In this document: piece by piece, positions 23,976 through 33,038 of the stretch
Layout: each line of letters begins with the position of its first letter
How positions within the stretch are numbered: position 1 is the stretch's first letter
Source: Bernardetiaceae bacterium
GTDB taxonomy: Bacteria > Bacteroidota > Bacteroidia > Cytophagales > Thermoflexibacteraceae
Assembly: GCA_025454895.1 (NCBI GenBank)
Contig: JALONO010000010.1
Coordinates: 1 to 52,952, forward strand
Direction of reading: 5' to 3'
DNA: 52,952 nt
Notes under the pieces: generated by a model
Databases searched by the model: none
Seen by the model: the letters and a program-made list of their open reading frames with translations, nothing else
What the model was told of the DNA's origin: nothing
Made by a program: the position numbers and the translations under genes

Positions 23976-24923
23976 ATGAAAGTAACTGTTGTGGGTGCTG
24001 GTAACGTGGGCGCCACCTGTGCCGACGTGCTGGCCTATAAAGAAATCGCCAACGAAATTGTGTTGGTCGACATCAAAGACGGCATTGCCCAAGGCAAAGC
24101 CCTCGATATTTGGCAAAAAGCCCCGATCGACTTGTACGACAGCCGTACCGTGGGCGTTACGGCCGACTACGCGCGCACCGAAGGCTCCGATGTGGTGGTG
24201 ATCACCTCCGGGTTGCCCCGCAAACCGGGCATGAGCCGCGACGACCTGATCGCCGTTAACGCCGACATTGTTACCTCGGTAACCGAGAATATCGTCAAAT
24301 ACTCGCCCAAGGCTATCATCATCGTAGTGTCTAACCCGTTGGACGTGATGACCTACGCCGCCCACCTGGTTTCGGGGTTCCCTCGCGAGCGGGTGATCGG
24401 CATGGCCGGTATTTTGGACACAGCGCGTTACCGGGCCTTCTTGGCCGAAGCGCTCAACCTGTCGCCTAAGGATATTCAAGCCATGATTTTGGGCGGCCAC
24501 GGCGACACCATGGTGCCCCTGCCCCGCTACACCACCGTGAGCGGCATCCCCATTACCGAACTAATTGACAGCGAACGGCTTAACGCCATCGTAGAACGCA
24601 CCAAAGTTGGCGGGGGCGAACTGGTGAAACTCATGGGCACTTCGGCTTGGTACGCGCCCGGCTCGGCGGCGGCCCAAATGGTAGAAGCCATCGTGCGCGA
24701 TCAGAAACGGGTGTTCCCCGTGTGCATCAAACTCGAGGGCGAATACGGCATCAATGGTACTTATTTGGGCGTACCCGTAGTGCTGGGCAAAGCCGGGGTG
24801 GAGCGGGTAATTGAACTGAAGCTCGACGCGGCCGAAACCAACTCGTTGGAAGTTTCGCGCGGGCACGTGCAAGAAGTGATGAACGCTTTTGATAACATGC
24901 GGAAAGCCAAGGCGACCGCCTAA
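23976..24923 (+). CDS. mdh: Malate dehydrogenase
   Basis: The 315-residue protein is of the LDH-like MDH type common in Bacteroidota. The NAD-binding motif G-A-G-N-V-G is at 7-12, with D32 (LVDIKDG) selecting NAD. The substrate loop SGLPRKPGMSRDDL (78-91) has R82 and R88, and R82 marks malate rather than lactate specificity. R151 follows in LDTARYR, and the catalytic histidine is H175 in GGHGDTMVP. It interconverts malate and oxaloacetate in the citric acid cycle. The gene is monocistronic: a 275-bp gap precedes it and a terminator hairpin follows 35 bp after the stop. A partial -7 box (TATATTCG) is at 23923-23930. Confidence 0.97.
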   Translation: MKVTVVGAGNVGATCADVLAYKEIANEIVLVDIKDGIAQGKALDIWQKAPIDLYDSRTVGVTADYARTEGSDVVVITSGLPRKPGMSRDDLIAVNADIVTSVTENIVKYSPKAIIIVVSNPLDVMTYAAHLVSGFPRERVIGMAGILDTARYRAFLAEALNLSPKDIQAMILGGHGDTMVPLPRYTTVSGIPITELIDSERLNAIVERTKVGGGELVKLMGTSAWYAPGSAAAQMVEAIVRDQKRVFPVCIKLEGEYGINGTYLGVPVVLGKAGVERVIELKLDAAETNSLEVSRGHVQEVMNAFDNMRKAKATA

Positions 24924-24958
24924 AAGTTATTCTATTTGCTTTTTCATAGTTTTTTGGT

Positions 24959-24996
24959 AAAGCCACCAGTAGTTTACGGGTGGCTTTCTGTTTTTT
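24959..24996 (+). terminator. Intrinsic terminator of mdh
   Basis: AAAGCCACC (24959-24967) pairs perfectly with GGTGGCTTT (24979-24987) around an 11-base loop, followed by CTG and six T residues. Confidence 0.85.
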
Positions 24997-25442
24997 CCGC
25001 TCGTTAATCTTGATCTGGGATGGGGCAATTGAGCAGAAACTTGGCAAAAACCCGGATGGTGATTTTTTTCGGCAAAAACCCATTTAACCGTACCAGCCTG
25101 TCCTCCTATTCAAGCAACCCTGGCTAAGGAGTTAACCTGTCTGAAAATAAAAATAACTTGTTCATTATCAATATTTTGGAAGGAATAACTCAAGCAAAGT
25201 GTTCGTCCACTGGCATTGCAAAAGCCCAACCAATCGCCAGGTCAAGCTTTCAGCCAATCGGTTACTATTGACTTTTATCAAGGAATTGCGAACAAAAATA
25301 GATCATTCAAGTTATTGGTTTACAATTATTTATGTCAATAACTCATCATTATCAGGTACTTTGTAAGGCACTCTCATTTAAATTAACTGCTTGTAAGATT
25401 TGTACCACTTCCCAATCAACTGTTCCCCATTTATCTCCATCC
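24997..25442. other. Intergenic stretch, nothing recognised
   Basis: AT-rich gap of about 450 bases between the mdh terminator and the TPR lipoprotein gene. I found no RNA gene, strong hairpin or exact promoter box. A TTATCAAT motif at about 25166 resembles part of the interspersed repeat. An in-frame ATG at 25332 could extend the TPR protein, but the added residues lack coding character. Confidence 0.4.
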
Positions 25443-26216
25443 ATGAACAACCTTTGCCGTCGTTCAGCCGCCCTTCCTACCAAACTTTGTTATATCAGCC
25501 TGTTGCGCCCGAATTTTGCAATTATAATGGTGGGGTTGCTGCTAAGCCTTCAGGCCTGCACCGGGCCTAACGAGGCCCAGTTGGAGCAGCAAACCCGCCA
25601 GTTGCTTGAAAAAGCGGACTACTCAGCGGTGGAGCAATTGCTGGGGCCGCTGAGCACCCAACTTACCAATGCCGACCTGCACAACATGCTGGGGTTTGCC
25701 TTGTTAGAAAACGGCAAAACGGCCCAGGCCATTAATAGTTTTAACCAAGCTATCAAACTGAATAATCAGAACTACAAATACTTTTACAACCGGGGCAATG
25801 CCTATTTGAAAGACAAACAAACCGACGAAGCCCTGGCCGATTTTGACAAAGCCCTGGGGCTAGAAACCAAGGTTTACGAAATTTACCTGAACCGGGCCGC
25901 GGTGCTGTTGTCAATGAACCGGGCCGCCGAGGCCCTGACCGATTTAGACCGGGCCGTCCAATTAAACCAAACTGATAAAAACATTTACTTCAACCGAGGG
26001 CAAGCTTACCTGGCCCTTCGGCAATTTGCCCAGGCCCAGGCCGACTTTGCGGCCAGCAGCCGCTTGGCCCCTGGTTTTGCCCGGGCTTGGTTCGCTTTGG
26101 CCGTCAATGGGGAGCAGGCTGGAGCAAGCCCGGCCCAAATCTGCGACTGGCTGAAGCAAGCCGCCCAACTGGGGCACCCTGAAGCTACTACTTTGATTAA
26201 AACCACCTGTAAGTGA
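25443..26216 (+). CDS. TPR-repeat lipoprotein
   Basis: The 257-residue protein, taken from the ATG at 25443, has an N-terminal lipobox L-S-L-Q-A-C after the hydrophobic run FAIIMVGLLLSLQAC, so it is probably lipidated and held at a membrane. ATGs at 25332 and 25527 are alternative starts. The mature part is about five tetratricopeptide repeats: NADLHNMLGFALLENGKTAQ and onward, then YFYNRGNAYLKDKQTDEALA, IYLNRAAVLLSMNRAAEALT, IYFNRGQAYLALRQFAQAQA, and a final CDWLKQAAQLGHPEA resembling a Sel1 cap. TPRs bind protein partners. The stop TGA overlaps the GTG start of a histidine kinase gene (GTGA), so the two are made together, suggesting the lipoprotein may feed into the kinase. Confidence 0.82.
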   Translation: MNNLCRRSAALPTKLCYISLLRPNFAIIMVGLLLSLQACTGPNEAQLEQQTRQLLEKADYSAVEQLLGPLSTQLTNADLHNMLGFALLENGKTAQAINSFNQAIKLNNQNYKYFYNRGNAYLKDKQTDEALADFDKALGLETKVYEIYLNRAAVLLSMNRAAEALTDLDRAVQLNQTDKNIYFNRGQAYLALRQFAQAQADFAASSRLAPGFARAWFALAVNGEQAGASPAQICDWLKQAAQLGHPEATTLIKTTCK

Positions 26217-27586
26217 ACCTATTTCTACTCAAGCGACTTTGGCAGCGTTTTCCTGTAAGCGGCTCGGCGGCCAAGTTTCCGCTCGAGCACCGGCTGTTTA
26301 ATAGCTGTTGCTTTTTTGGGGCCTGGGCCGCCCTTTTGGGGGCTATTATCAATGCAACCCTTGAACTGCCCACGGTTACCGTGGCGGTCAATTTGTTGTT
26401 TGGGATTGCTTTTATGGTGCTTTACTACTTTTCCCGGGTGCGGCTTTTTTTCAAAACCTTGGTTTGGCCGTTCCTGATTGGCGTACTGTGTTTTGTGAGC
26501 ACGTTGTGGTTTTTTAACGGAGGTAGCACCGGGCCAATGCCTTACTACCTGCTATTGGCTGTACTCATGTCCATTATCCTCACTAAGCAAAAGCGTTGGT
26601 CGGTTCTAATAGTTTTCTCCAACGCAATAGGGCTACTGCTCGTCGAATACCACTATCCAGCGTTAGTGTTTGTTAACCCTAGTCGGGCTAACAACTTCCT
26701 CGATCTGGCCTCTAGTTTCGGAATCGTCATTTCGTTTGCCGCCCTTAGCATTGAGATTTTACACCAAGCGTATCGGCTGGAAAAGGAACGGGTAGAAGCC
26801 CAGAAGCAGGAGCTAGAACACTTTAATCAATTAAAAACCAAGTTTTTATCTATCATCTCGCACGATGTGCGCGCACCTTTGACCTCTATCAAAGGCACTT
26901 TACAGTTGTTGCAAATGGGCGGCCTTACCCCCGCCGAATGGGACGAGCTTAGCGGCAACCTGGCCGCCGAAGTGGATAATACCAACGACCTGCTCGTGAA
27001 CCTGTTGCACTGGAGCCGCTCGCAAACCCAACACCTAAAACTTAACCCTGAGAGCTGCGACCTGGCCGAGCTAGGTACCCAAACTTGCCAACTACTGGCA
27101 CCCTGGGCCGCCAAAAAGGAAGTGCGTTTGGTTTGCCAATTACCACCGGGCACCCAGGCTTGGGCCGATGCGGAAATGCTCAAACTAATGATGCGCAACT
27201 TGGTGAGCAACGCCATCAAATTTAGCCACTCGGGCGGGCAGGTAACTTTGGGCACCCTGGCCCAACCAGGCTATACCGTGCTCTACATTGCCGACCAGGG
27301 CGTGGGCATTAGTCCTGAGCAACAATCGCTTTTGTTCCAGGACAACCTAACCTCGCAACCAGGCACGGCTAATGAGCGAGGCAGCGGGCTGGGGCTAACC
27401 CTCTGCAAAGAATTTGTGCAACTCAACCAGGGCCACATTTGGGTGGAAAGTATTGAGGGGCAAGGCAGTACTTTTTACATTGCCTTACCGCGCCCAACTG
27501 GCCAATCGGTGGTGGCTCCGTTGGCTTGGCCTGCCTCCGGCCTGGCAACCCCGTATGAGCTTGGCTTAGCCGGCCAACCGATGTAA
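26213..27586 (+). CDS. Membrane sensor histidine kinase
   Basis: The 457-residue kinase starts at the GTG at 26213, immediately preceded by an in-frame TAA, so no longer product is possible. Six hydrophobic segments at about 30-180 form the membrane sensor, with no periplasmic loop domain. A coiled segment (YRLEKERVEAQKQELEHF) leads to the H-box ISHDVRAPLTS with H217. The catalytic domain has the N-box RNLVSNAIKFS (N333), G1 DQGVG at 361-365 and G2 GSGLGL at 390-395. It should autophosphorylate and pass phosphate to a response regulator. None is encoded next to it, and no receiver domain is fused. It overlaps the TPR lipoprotein gene by 4 bp. Confidence 0.92.
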   Translation: MNLFLLKRLWQRFPVSGSAAKFPLEHRLFNSCCFFGAWAALLGAIINATLELPTVTVAVNLLFGIAFMVLYYFSRVRLFFKTLVWPFLIGVLCFVSTLWFFNGGSTGPMPYYLLLAVLMSIILTKQKRWSVLIVFSNAIGLLLVEYHYPALVFVNPSRANNFLDLASSFGIVISFAALSIEILHQAYRLEKERVEAQKQELEHFNQLKTKFLSIISHDVRAPLTSIKGTLQLLQMGGLTPAEWDELSGNLAAEVDNTNDLLVNLLHWSRSQTQHLKLNPESCDLAELGTQTCQLLAPWAAKKEVRLVCQLPPGTQAWADAEMLKLMMRNLVSNAIKFSHSGGQVTLGTLAQPGYTVLYIADQGVGISPEQQSLLFQDNLTSQPGTANERGSGLGLTLCKEFVQLNQGHIWVESIEGQGSTFYIALPRPTGQSVVAPLAWPASGLATPYELGLAGQPM

Positions 27587-27608
27587 CTTTGGGTCTCAAG
27601 CTGTTTTT

Positions 27609-28277
27609 TTGGAACTATCGTCCGTTTTTTTCCGCGCCCTGCGCTGGGCCGCCCCGGCGGTATTGGTCATGCTGGCGCAGTGGGCTTGGCAATTGGACTT
27701 GGCCTGGCTGGGCATTGCGCCCCGGCGTTTTTTGGGGCTGCCCGGTATTGCCCTGGGGCCGTTTATCCATGCCGACTGGGGACACTTGCTCTCCAACTTG
27801 GTGCCATTCGTATTGCTTTTTACTAGTGTGAGATTCTTTTACCCCCGCGTGGCCCGGCCCGTGCTGTGGGTGTTGTACCTAGGCCCCGGCTTGGGGGTGT
27901 GGCTGTTGGCCCGGCCCGCTTTGCACGTGGGCGCGAGCGGAGTGGTGTACGCCTGCGCGGGCTTCCTGTTTTTTAGCGGAGTGTTCCGCAACAGTTTGCC
28001 GTCGCTCATCATTTCGGTGGTGGTGGCCCTGTTGTACGGCAGCATGGTGGCCGGCATTTTTCCGGGCCAACCGGGCAACGTATCATGGGAGTCGCACCTG
28101 CTGGGCGGGCTGGTGGGCGCGGGCGCGGCCTTTGCCGTGCGGCGGCAAACCGAGCCGGGCGAGCAGCCCCCCTCCCCCACCCCCGTTGACGGCCCGCCCG
28201 AGGGCTACCGCAACCTGGCGGGCAAAAACTTCCGCTATGTTTACCGGGAAAACCGGGCAGGCCGGGCCTCCAAGTAA
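27609..28277 (+). CDS. Rhomboid-family intramembrane serine protease
   Basis: The 222-residue protease has about six membrane helices. The loop HADWGHLLSN (54-63) matches the conserved H-x-x-x-x-H-L-x-x-N of rhomboids, the nucleophile is S110 in H-V-G-A-S-G, and the partner histidine is H163 in ESHLLGGLVGA. The cytoplasmic tail is Pro-rich and ends GYRNLAGKNFRYVYRE, a short conserved-looking motif. Rhomboids cleave membrane-protein helices. The start is uncertain: I use the TTG at 27609, since no ATG precedes the first helix and the nearest ATG (27669) falls inside it. It begins 22 bp after the kinase gene and may be co-transcribed with it. Confidence 0.85.
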   Translation: MELSSVFFRALRWAAPAVLVMLAQWAWQLDLAWLGIAPRRFLGLPGIALGPFIHADWGHLLSNLVPFVLLFTSVRFFYPRVARPVLWVLYLGPGLGVWLLARPALHVGASGVVYACAGFLFFSGVFRNSLPSLIISVVVALLYGSMVAGIFPGQPGNVSWESHLLGGLVGAGAAFAVRRQTEPGEQPPSPTPVDGPPEGYRNLAGKNFRYVYRENRAGRASK

Positions 28278-28351
28278 ACTAGCCTCATTCCCTCAATAAG
28301 CCAGAAAGAATAAAAATCGGCCCGTCCTACTTTCGGTAACGCGGTCAAAAC

Positions 28352-28359
28352 TAATTTTG
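28352..28359 (+). promoter_or_regulatory. Candidate -7 box (TAATTTTG)
   Basis: Exact TAnnTTTG match 95 bp upstream of the proS ATG. A second near match (TACTTTCG) is at 28328-28335. Downstream at 28433-28447 the leader contains GGCCTTGTGCCCGCC, shared with the hairpin after the M61 gene. Confidence 0.45.
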
Positions 28360-28454
28360 CGAGCTTTTTAAGGGCTACCCGCTAAGTAGGCGGCCCGTAT
28401 TCCTAAAGCCAAATCTGTTAACAAGCGGTGGGCCTTGTGCCCGCCCCGTTTTTT

Positions 28455-29939
28455 ATGAGCAACAATAAAGGCATTCCGGCCCGGGCCGAAAACTACTCCG
28501 AGTGGTACAACGAACTGGTAAAAAAAGCCGACCTGGCCGAGCACTCGGCGGTGAAAGGCTGCATGGTGATCAAGCCCTACGGCTACGCCATTTGGGAAAA
28601 AATGCAGGCCCAACTCGATAAAATTTTCAAAGACACCGGCCACAGCAACGCCTATTTCCCACTGTTTGTCCCCAAGAGTTTTTTGGAGAAAGAAGAAGGC
28701 CATGCCGAGGGCTTTGCCAAAGAGTGCGCCGTGGTAACCCACTATCGCCTCAAAGCCGACCCGAACGAAAAGGGCAAGCTCATTGCCGACCCTGACTCGC
28801 GGCTGGACGAAGAGCTGATCGTGCGGCCCACCTCAGAGGCAGTGATCTGGAACACCTACCGCAACTGGATCCAAAGCTACCGCGACCTGCCGTTGCTCAT
28901 TAACCAATGGGCCAACGTAGTGCGCTGGGAAATGCGCACCCGCCTGTTTTTGCGTACCACCGAGTTTTTGTGGCAAGAAGGCCACACCGCCCACGCCACC
29001 AAGGCCGAAGCCATCGAGGAAACCGAGCGGATGCTCCACGTGTACGCCGAGTTTGCCGAAAAACACCTGGCCGTGCCCGTGATCCGGGGCATCAAAACCG
29101 AAAACGAAAAATTTGCCGGGGCGGAAACCACTTATTGCATCGAGGCCCTCATGCAAAACGGCTGGGCGTTGCAGGCGGGCACGTCCCACTTTTTGGGGCA
29201 AAACTTCGCCAAGGCGTTCGATGTGCGCTTTACCACCCGCGAGGGTACGCAAGACTTGGTTTGGGGCACCTCCTGGGGCGTGAGCACCCGCCTCATGGGC
29301 GCACTCATTATGGCCCACTCCGACGACGAGGGGCTGGTACTGCCCCCCGGCCTGGCCCCCATCCAAGTGGTGATCGTACCCATTTACCGCAGCGAGGAAG
29401 AGCTAGCCCGCGTTACGGCCCAAGCCTTGGAAATCAAGGCCGAACTACAAAAAGCTGGGATCAGCGTGCGCTACGATGACCGCGATACCCTGCGCCCCGG
29501 CTTTAAGTTTGCCGAGTGGGAGCTTAAAGGCGTGCCAGTGCGCCTGGCCCTAGGCCCCAAGGACCTGGACAATGGCACCATCGAGGTGGCCCGCCGCGAC
29601 CTAAAAACCAAGGAGGTGCTACCCCTGGCCACCGTGGCCCAGCACGTGCCCACCTTGCTGGCCGCCATCCACGACCAGATTTACACCAAGGCCCTCACCT
29701 ACCGCGACTCGCACATCACCCCCGTTAACAGCTACGACGAGTTTAAGCAGGTGTTAGAAACCAAGGGCGGGTTTATTGCCGCCCACTGGGACGGCGACTT
29801 TGCCACCGCCGACCGCATCAAAGACGAAACCAAGGCCACCATCCGCTGCATCCCGCTGGGCAACCCCGCCGAGCTGGGCACTTGCATGGTAACCGGCCGC
29901 CCCAGCCAGCAGCGCGTGCTGTTTGCCCGGGCTTATTAG
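28455..29939 (+). CDS. proS: Prolyl-tRNA synthetase (archaeal/eukaryotic type)
   Basis: Class II aminoacyl-tRNA synthetase of 494 residues without the bacterial editing insertion, the form usual in Bacteroidota. Motifs visible are VRPTSE at 123-128, the motif-2 loop [15 protein letters not shown] at 168-182, and motif 3 in [17 protein letters not shown] with its class II arginine. The anticodon-binding domain covers about 300-410, followed by the zinc-like C-terminal domain; the tail ends R-A-Y. It charges tRNA-Pro with proline. I chose the ATG at 28455 ([10 protein letters not shown]) over an in-frame GTG at 28428 because the extension is translated from a dispersed repeat. Confidence 0.96.
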   Translation: MSNNKGIPARAENYSEWYNELVKKADLAEHSAVKGCMVIKPYGYAIWEKMQAQLDKIFKDTGHSNAYFPLFVPKSFLEKEEGHAEGFAKECAVVTHYRLKADPNEKGKLIADPDSRLDEELIVRPTSEAVIWNTYRNWIQSYRDLPLLINQWANVVRWEMRTRLFLRTTEFLWQEGHTAHATKAEAIEETERMLHVYAEFAEKHLAVPVIRGIKTENEKFAGAETTYCIEALMQNGWALQAGTSHFLGQNFAKAFDVRFTTREGTQDLVWGTSWGVSTRLMGALIMAHSDDEGLVLPPGLAPIQVVIVPIYRSEEELARVTAQALEIKAELQKAGISVRYDDRDTLRPGFKFAEWELKGVPVRLALGPKDLDNGTIEVARRDLKTKEVLPLATVAQHVPTLLAAIHDQIYTKALTYRDSHITPVNSYDEFKQVLETKGGFIAAHWDGDFATADRIKDETKATIRCIPLGNPAELGTCMVTGRPSQQRVLFARAY

Positions 29940-29944
29940 CCACC

Positions 29945-29972
29945 CTCTGCCAGTAGCAAACCCCTGGCAGGG
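29945..29972 (+). terminator. Weak hairpin downstream of proS
   Basis: CTGCCAG (29947-29953) pairs with CTGGCAG (29964-29970), extended by one G-U and one C-G pair, six bases after the stop codon. Only TTT follows, so termination is doubtful. Confidence 0.4.
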
Positions 29973-30039
29973 TTTAGGCGAACTCTTGCCCCTAATATTT
30001 GTTGCCGTTACAGAATGTCCATTAAGCAATGTGGCTCCT

Positions 30040-30185
30040 GGGCACCTCCATCCGCCACGCCCGGCGATGGGAGGGCAGGGTAGGGCCCCTGGTGCGGGCG
30101 GGCGGGGGTGGGCGCACGGCCTGGCGCAGCCGGACGGGGCTGCCCGCCCCCGGCTGCAGCACCACCCAAAACCAAATGACGGTTG
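30040..30185. other. GC-rich non-coding island
   Basis: About 145 bases of very GC-rich sequence (for example GGTGCGGGCGGGCGGGGGTG) between AT-rich flanks, downstream of proS. Frames crossing it give Pro/Arg/Gly-rich translations with no family. Immediately beyond lies an inverse copy of the AT-rich repeat (30211-30240), the same neighbourhood as the island at 11230-11420, although I cannot align the two islands to each other convincingly. Confidence 0.45.
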
Positions 30186-30210
30186 GGCATTCTTTGTATT
30201 CTAGATGATC

Positions 30211-30240
30211 GATAATCATGCAATCAGTTAGTCATTTTAG
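30211..30240 (-). repeat. Inverse copy of the AT-rich interspersed repeat
   Basis: The reverse complement reads CTAAAATGACTAACTGATTG and continues CATGATTATC, close to the start of the copy at 32772. It sits 63 bp upstream of the penicillin acylase start codon. Confidence 0.65.
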
Positions 30241-30266
30241 GATAAGTCATTAAAGGATAAAATCCG

Positions 30267-30274
30267 TAGGTTTG
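30267..30274 (+). promoter_or_regulatory. Candidate -7 box (TAGGTTTG)
   Basis: Exact TAnnTTTG match, 28 bp ahead of the penicillin acylase ATG at 30303. Confidence 0.55.
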
Positions 30275-30302
30275 TCGTCAAAATCCCCCTGATCCACGGC
30301 CC

Positions 30303-32765
30303 ATGCGTTTTTTGCAGTTTTTGCTTTCGCTTAGCCTAACGGTTTTGTTAGCCTACGGCGGCAACACCCGGTTTGGCACGGTGCCCCCCGTGGGCAAGTT
30401 TTTGGACCCGTTTCGCGGTTTTTGGCAAAACTCCGAGGGCAAAGACCCGCAACTGGACACCCTGGTAAAACTGCCCGACCTCAAAGGCAAAGCCAGTATC
30501 GTTTACGACGACCGGTGGGTGCCGCATATTTTCGCCGAGAACGACTACGACCTCTACTTTTTGCAAGGTTATGCCACCGCCCGCCACCGGTTGTGGCAAA
30601 TGGAGTTCCAGACCCACGCCGCCGCCGGGCGGATTTCCGAGATTTTGGCCACCGACCAAACCCTGGCCTTGGACCGGGCCACCCGCCGCAAAGGCATGAC
30701 CTGGGCCGCCCAGCAGGCCCTGGCCGCGATGGACAGCGTGCCCCAACTGCGCGAAACGTGCCTGGCCTATGCCGCCGGGGTCAACGCCTGGATCGCCCAG
30801 TTGAACGAGCAGACCCTGCCCCTGGAGTACAAGCTGCTCGACTACCGGCCCGAGCCTTGGACGCCGCTCAAAACCGCCTTGTTGCTCAAGTACATGGCCA
30901 ACACCTTGGCCAGTTCGGATGGTGATTTGGAGGCCACCAACGCCCTTAACACCTTCGGGCGGCCGCTGTTTGACCTGCTGTACCCGGAGCAATACCCCGG
31001 CCAGGCCCCCGTGGTGCCCACCCGCGAGCACCCGTGGACCTTTGCCCCGCTCAAAATTGAACCGCCCACCGTCCCCGGCGCGCCCGCCACGGCCCGGCGC
31101 GCGGCCCCGGAAGCGGCCACTTGGCCCCAACTTGATCCTGCCGAGGCCCGGGGCATCGGCAGCAACAACTGGGCGGTGGCGGGCCGCAAAACCGCCTCGG
31201 GCCACCCCATCCTCTGCGACGACCCGCACCTCACCCTCAGCCTCCCCTCCATTTGGTACGAAGTGCAACTAACCGCCCCCGGCATCCACTGCTACGGGGC
31301 CAGTTTGCCCGGCTCGCCCGCCATCATCATCGGGTTTAACGACTCGGTGGCCTGGGGCGTAACCAATGCCCAGCGCGACGTGCTGGACTGGTACAAAATC
31401 AAATTCCGCGACGGCCGCCAGCGCGAATACTGGCTCGACGGCCAGTGGAAACCCACCCGCCCGGTGGTGGAGGAGATCAAACGGCGGGGCCAAGCGCCCG
31501 TTTACGATACGGTTTACTACACCGTTTGGGGGCCGATCAGCTTTGACCGTAGTTTCCGGCCCGAGTCGGGCAAGGCGGGCCATGCGCTGCGCTGGGTGGC
31601 CCACGACCCCTCGGTAGAACTGCTCACCTATCTGCAACTGAACCGGGCGCGCAACTTCCGCGACTTTGAAGCCGCCCTCGACCATTTCGACTGCCCGGCC
31701 CAAAACTTTGTGTTTGCCGCCACCAACGGCGATATCGCCATCCGGGTGCAGGGCAAGTACCCGGCCAAATGGCGCGGGCAAGGCAAGTTTTTGCTCGATG
31801 GCAGCACCAGTGCCAACCGCTGGCAGGGCTTCATCCCCGACCAGCAAAACGCCCAAATGCGCAACCCGGCCCAAGGCTACGTGAGTTCGGCCAACCAGCA
31901 CCCGGCCGACTCGCTTTATCCTTATTACGTGTACTCGAACAACTACGAGTACTACCGCAACCGGCGCATCAATACCCTGTTGGACACCATGCAACGCATT
32001 ACCCCCGAGGCCATGATGCGGATGCAAAACGACAATTTTAACCTTCAAGCGGCCGAAAGCCTACCCTTCTTTCTAAGCAAAATCGACCAAACCCAACTTA
32101 CCCCGGCCCAAGCCAAAGTGTACGACCTGCTAAAAGGCTGGGACTTTTTTAACCAAGCCGACAGCGAAGCCGCCAGCTACCACGAAGCCTGGTGGGACAA
32201 GCTGTACCCCTTAGTTTGGGACGAAATGAACCACGACAGCCTGCCCCTGCGTTTCCCCGCCGAGTTTGTTACGATCAAGCTCTTGAAAGAACGGGATAGT
32301 TTCCCGCTCTTCGACGTGCAATCCACCAAAGCGGAGAAAGAAACCGGACAGGACTTGATCCGCCGTTCGTTTGCCGAGGCGGTGGACAGCGTGGCCCGCT
32401 GGCAACAGGCCCACGGCAACCGCCCGCCCCGCTGGGCCGACTACAAGGCCACTACCATTGCCCACCTGGTGCCTTTACTAGGCCCCCTGGGCGTGGCCAA
32501 CGTGCAAAACGGGGGCAACCACGGCATCGTGAACGCCACCAGCAGCCGCAACGGGCCTTCGTGGCGCATGGTGGTAGAACTAGACCCCCAGGGCGTGAAA
32601 GCCTGGGGCGTGTACCCCGGCGGCCAAGTGGGCAACCCCGGTAGCCCGGCCTACGCCGAGTTTATCGACCGGTGGCGGCAAGCGAAGCCTTACGAACTAT
32701 ATTTCATGACCTCGGCCGAGGAGAAAAACGCCCGCGTTAGGGCAAAGCAAGGGTTTAGCCGGTAA
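30303..32765 (+). CDS. Penicillin acylase family Ntn-hydrolase
   Basis: The 820-residue precursor has an N-terminal signal or anchor (MRFLQFLLSLSLTVLLAYGG). The A-chain motif VPHIFAENDYDLYFLQGYATARHRLWQMEF runs from about 73 to 102. A spacer follows, then the autocatalytic site GIGSNNWAVAG at 284-294, where S287 becomes the nucleophile of the B chain. The B chain carries FPAxxxG-like features such as LPGSPAIIIGFNDSVAWGVTN. Members hydrolyse amide bonds of beta-lactams, acyl-homoserine lactones or other N-acyl compounds in the periplasm; the substrate here is not known. Full length for the family. A repeat copy starts just after the stop. Confidence 0.93.
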   Translation: MRFLQFLLSLSLTVLLAYGGNTRFGTVPPVGKFLDPFRGFWQNSEGKDPQLDTLVKLPDLKGKASIVYDDRWVPHIFAENDYDLYFLQGYATARHRLWQMEFQTHAAAGRISEILATDQTLALDRATRRKGMTWAAQQALAAMDSVPQLRETCLAYAAGVNAWIAQLNEQTLPLEYKLLDYRPEPWTPLKTALLLKYMANTLASSDGDLEATNALNTFGRPLFDLLYPEQYPGQAPVVPTREHPWTFAPLKIEPPTVPGAPATARRAAPEAATWPQLDPAEARGIGSNNWAVAGRKTASGHPILCDDPHLTLSLPSIWYEVQLTAPGIHCYGASLPGSPAIIIGFNDSVAWGVTNAQRDVLDWYKIKFRDGRQREYWLDGQWKPTRPVVEEIKRRGQAPVYDTVYYTVWGPISFDRSFRPESGKAGHALRWVAHDPSVELLTYLQLNRARNFRDFEAALDHFDCPAQNFVFAATNGDIAIRVQGKYPAKWRGQGKFLLDGSTSANRWQGFIPDQQNAQMRNPAQGYVSSANQHPADSLYPYYVYSNNYEYYRNRRINTLLDTMQRITPEAMMRMQNDNFNLQAAESLPFFLSKIDQTQLTPAQAKVYDLLKGWDFFNQADSEAASYHEAWWDKLYPLVWDEMNHDSLPLRFPAEFVTIKLLKERDSFPLFDVQSTKAEKETGQDLIRRSFAEAVDSVARWQQAHGNRPPRWADYKATTIAHLVPLLGPLGVANVQNGGNHGIVNATSSRNGPSWRMVVELDPQGVKAWGVYPGGQVGNPGSPAYAEFIDRWRQAKPYELYFMTSAEEKNARVRAKQGFSR

Positions 32766-32773
32766 TTCATGCT

Positions 32774-32870
32774 AAAATGACTTAATGATTGCATGATTAA
32801 GTGATTGCCCCTCCTGTTTATCAATCTCTTACAATATCAGGAACCCGCAATTCTTATTTGATTTGATGCC
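32774..32870 (+). repeat. Interspersed AT-rich repeat, well-preserved copy
   Basis: Begins AAAATGACTTAATGATTGCA eight bases after the penicillin acylase stop and runs about 97 bases, ending near CCCGCAATTCTTATTTGATT. It aligns along its length with the copy at 38267-38365. No terminator-like stem was found in it. Confidence 0.75.
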
Positions 32871-32999
32871 AGTATCAATCCCCTAACCGTCAATTTGTTG
32901 TAAAGATTGGCCTGCCCGGCTGCCGATTATCGGTCGCTGAACGCGGGGTAGTCAGCCGCCCCAGTTGGCCATTTGCCTCCCTTTTGCCGCTTTTTGGGC

Positions 33000-33007
33000 T
33001 AGTTTTG
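33000..33007 (+). promoter_or_regulatory. Candidate -7 box (TAGTTTTG)
   Basis: Exact TAnnTTTG match 31 bp before the purH ATG. A TTG at 32973-32975 is 24 bases upstream, at the long end of the usual -33/-7 spacing. Confidence 0.55.
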
Positions 33008-33038
33008 CACGCCCAATACGGGCCGCAAACTTTTTGTC

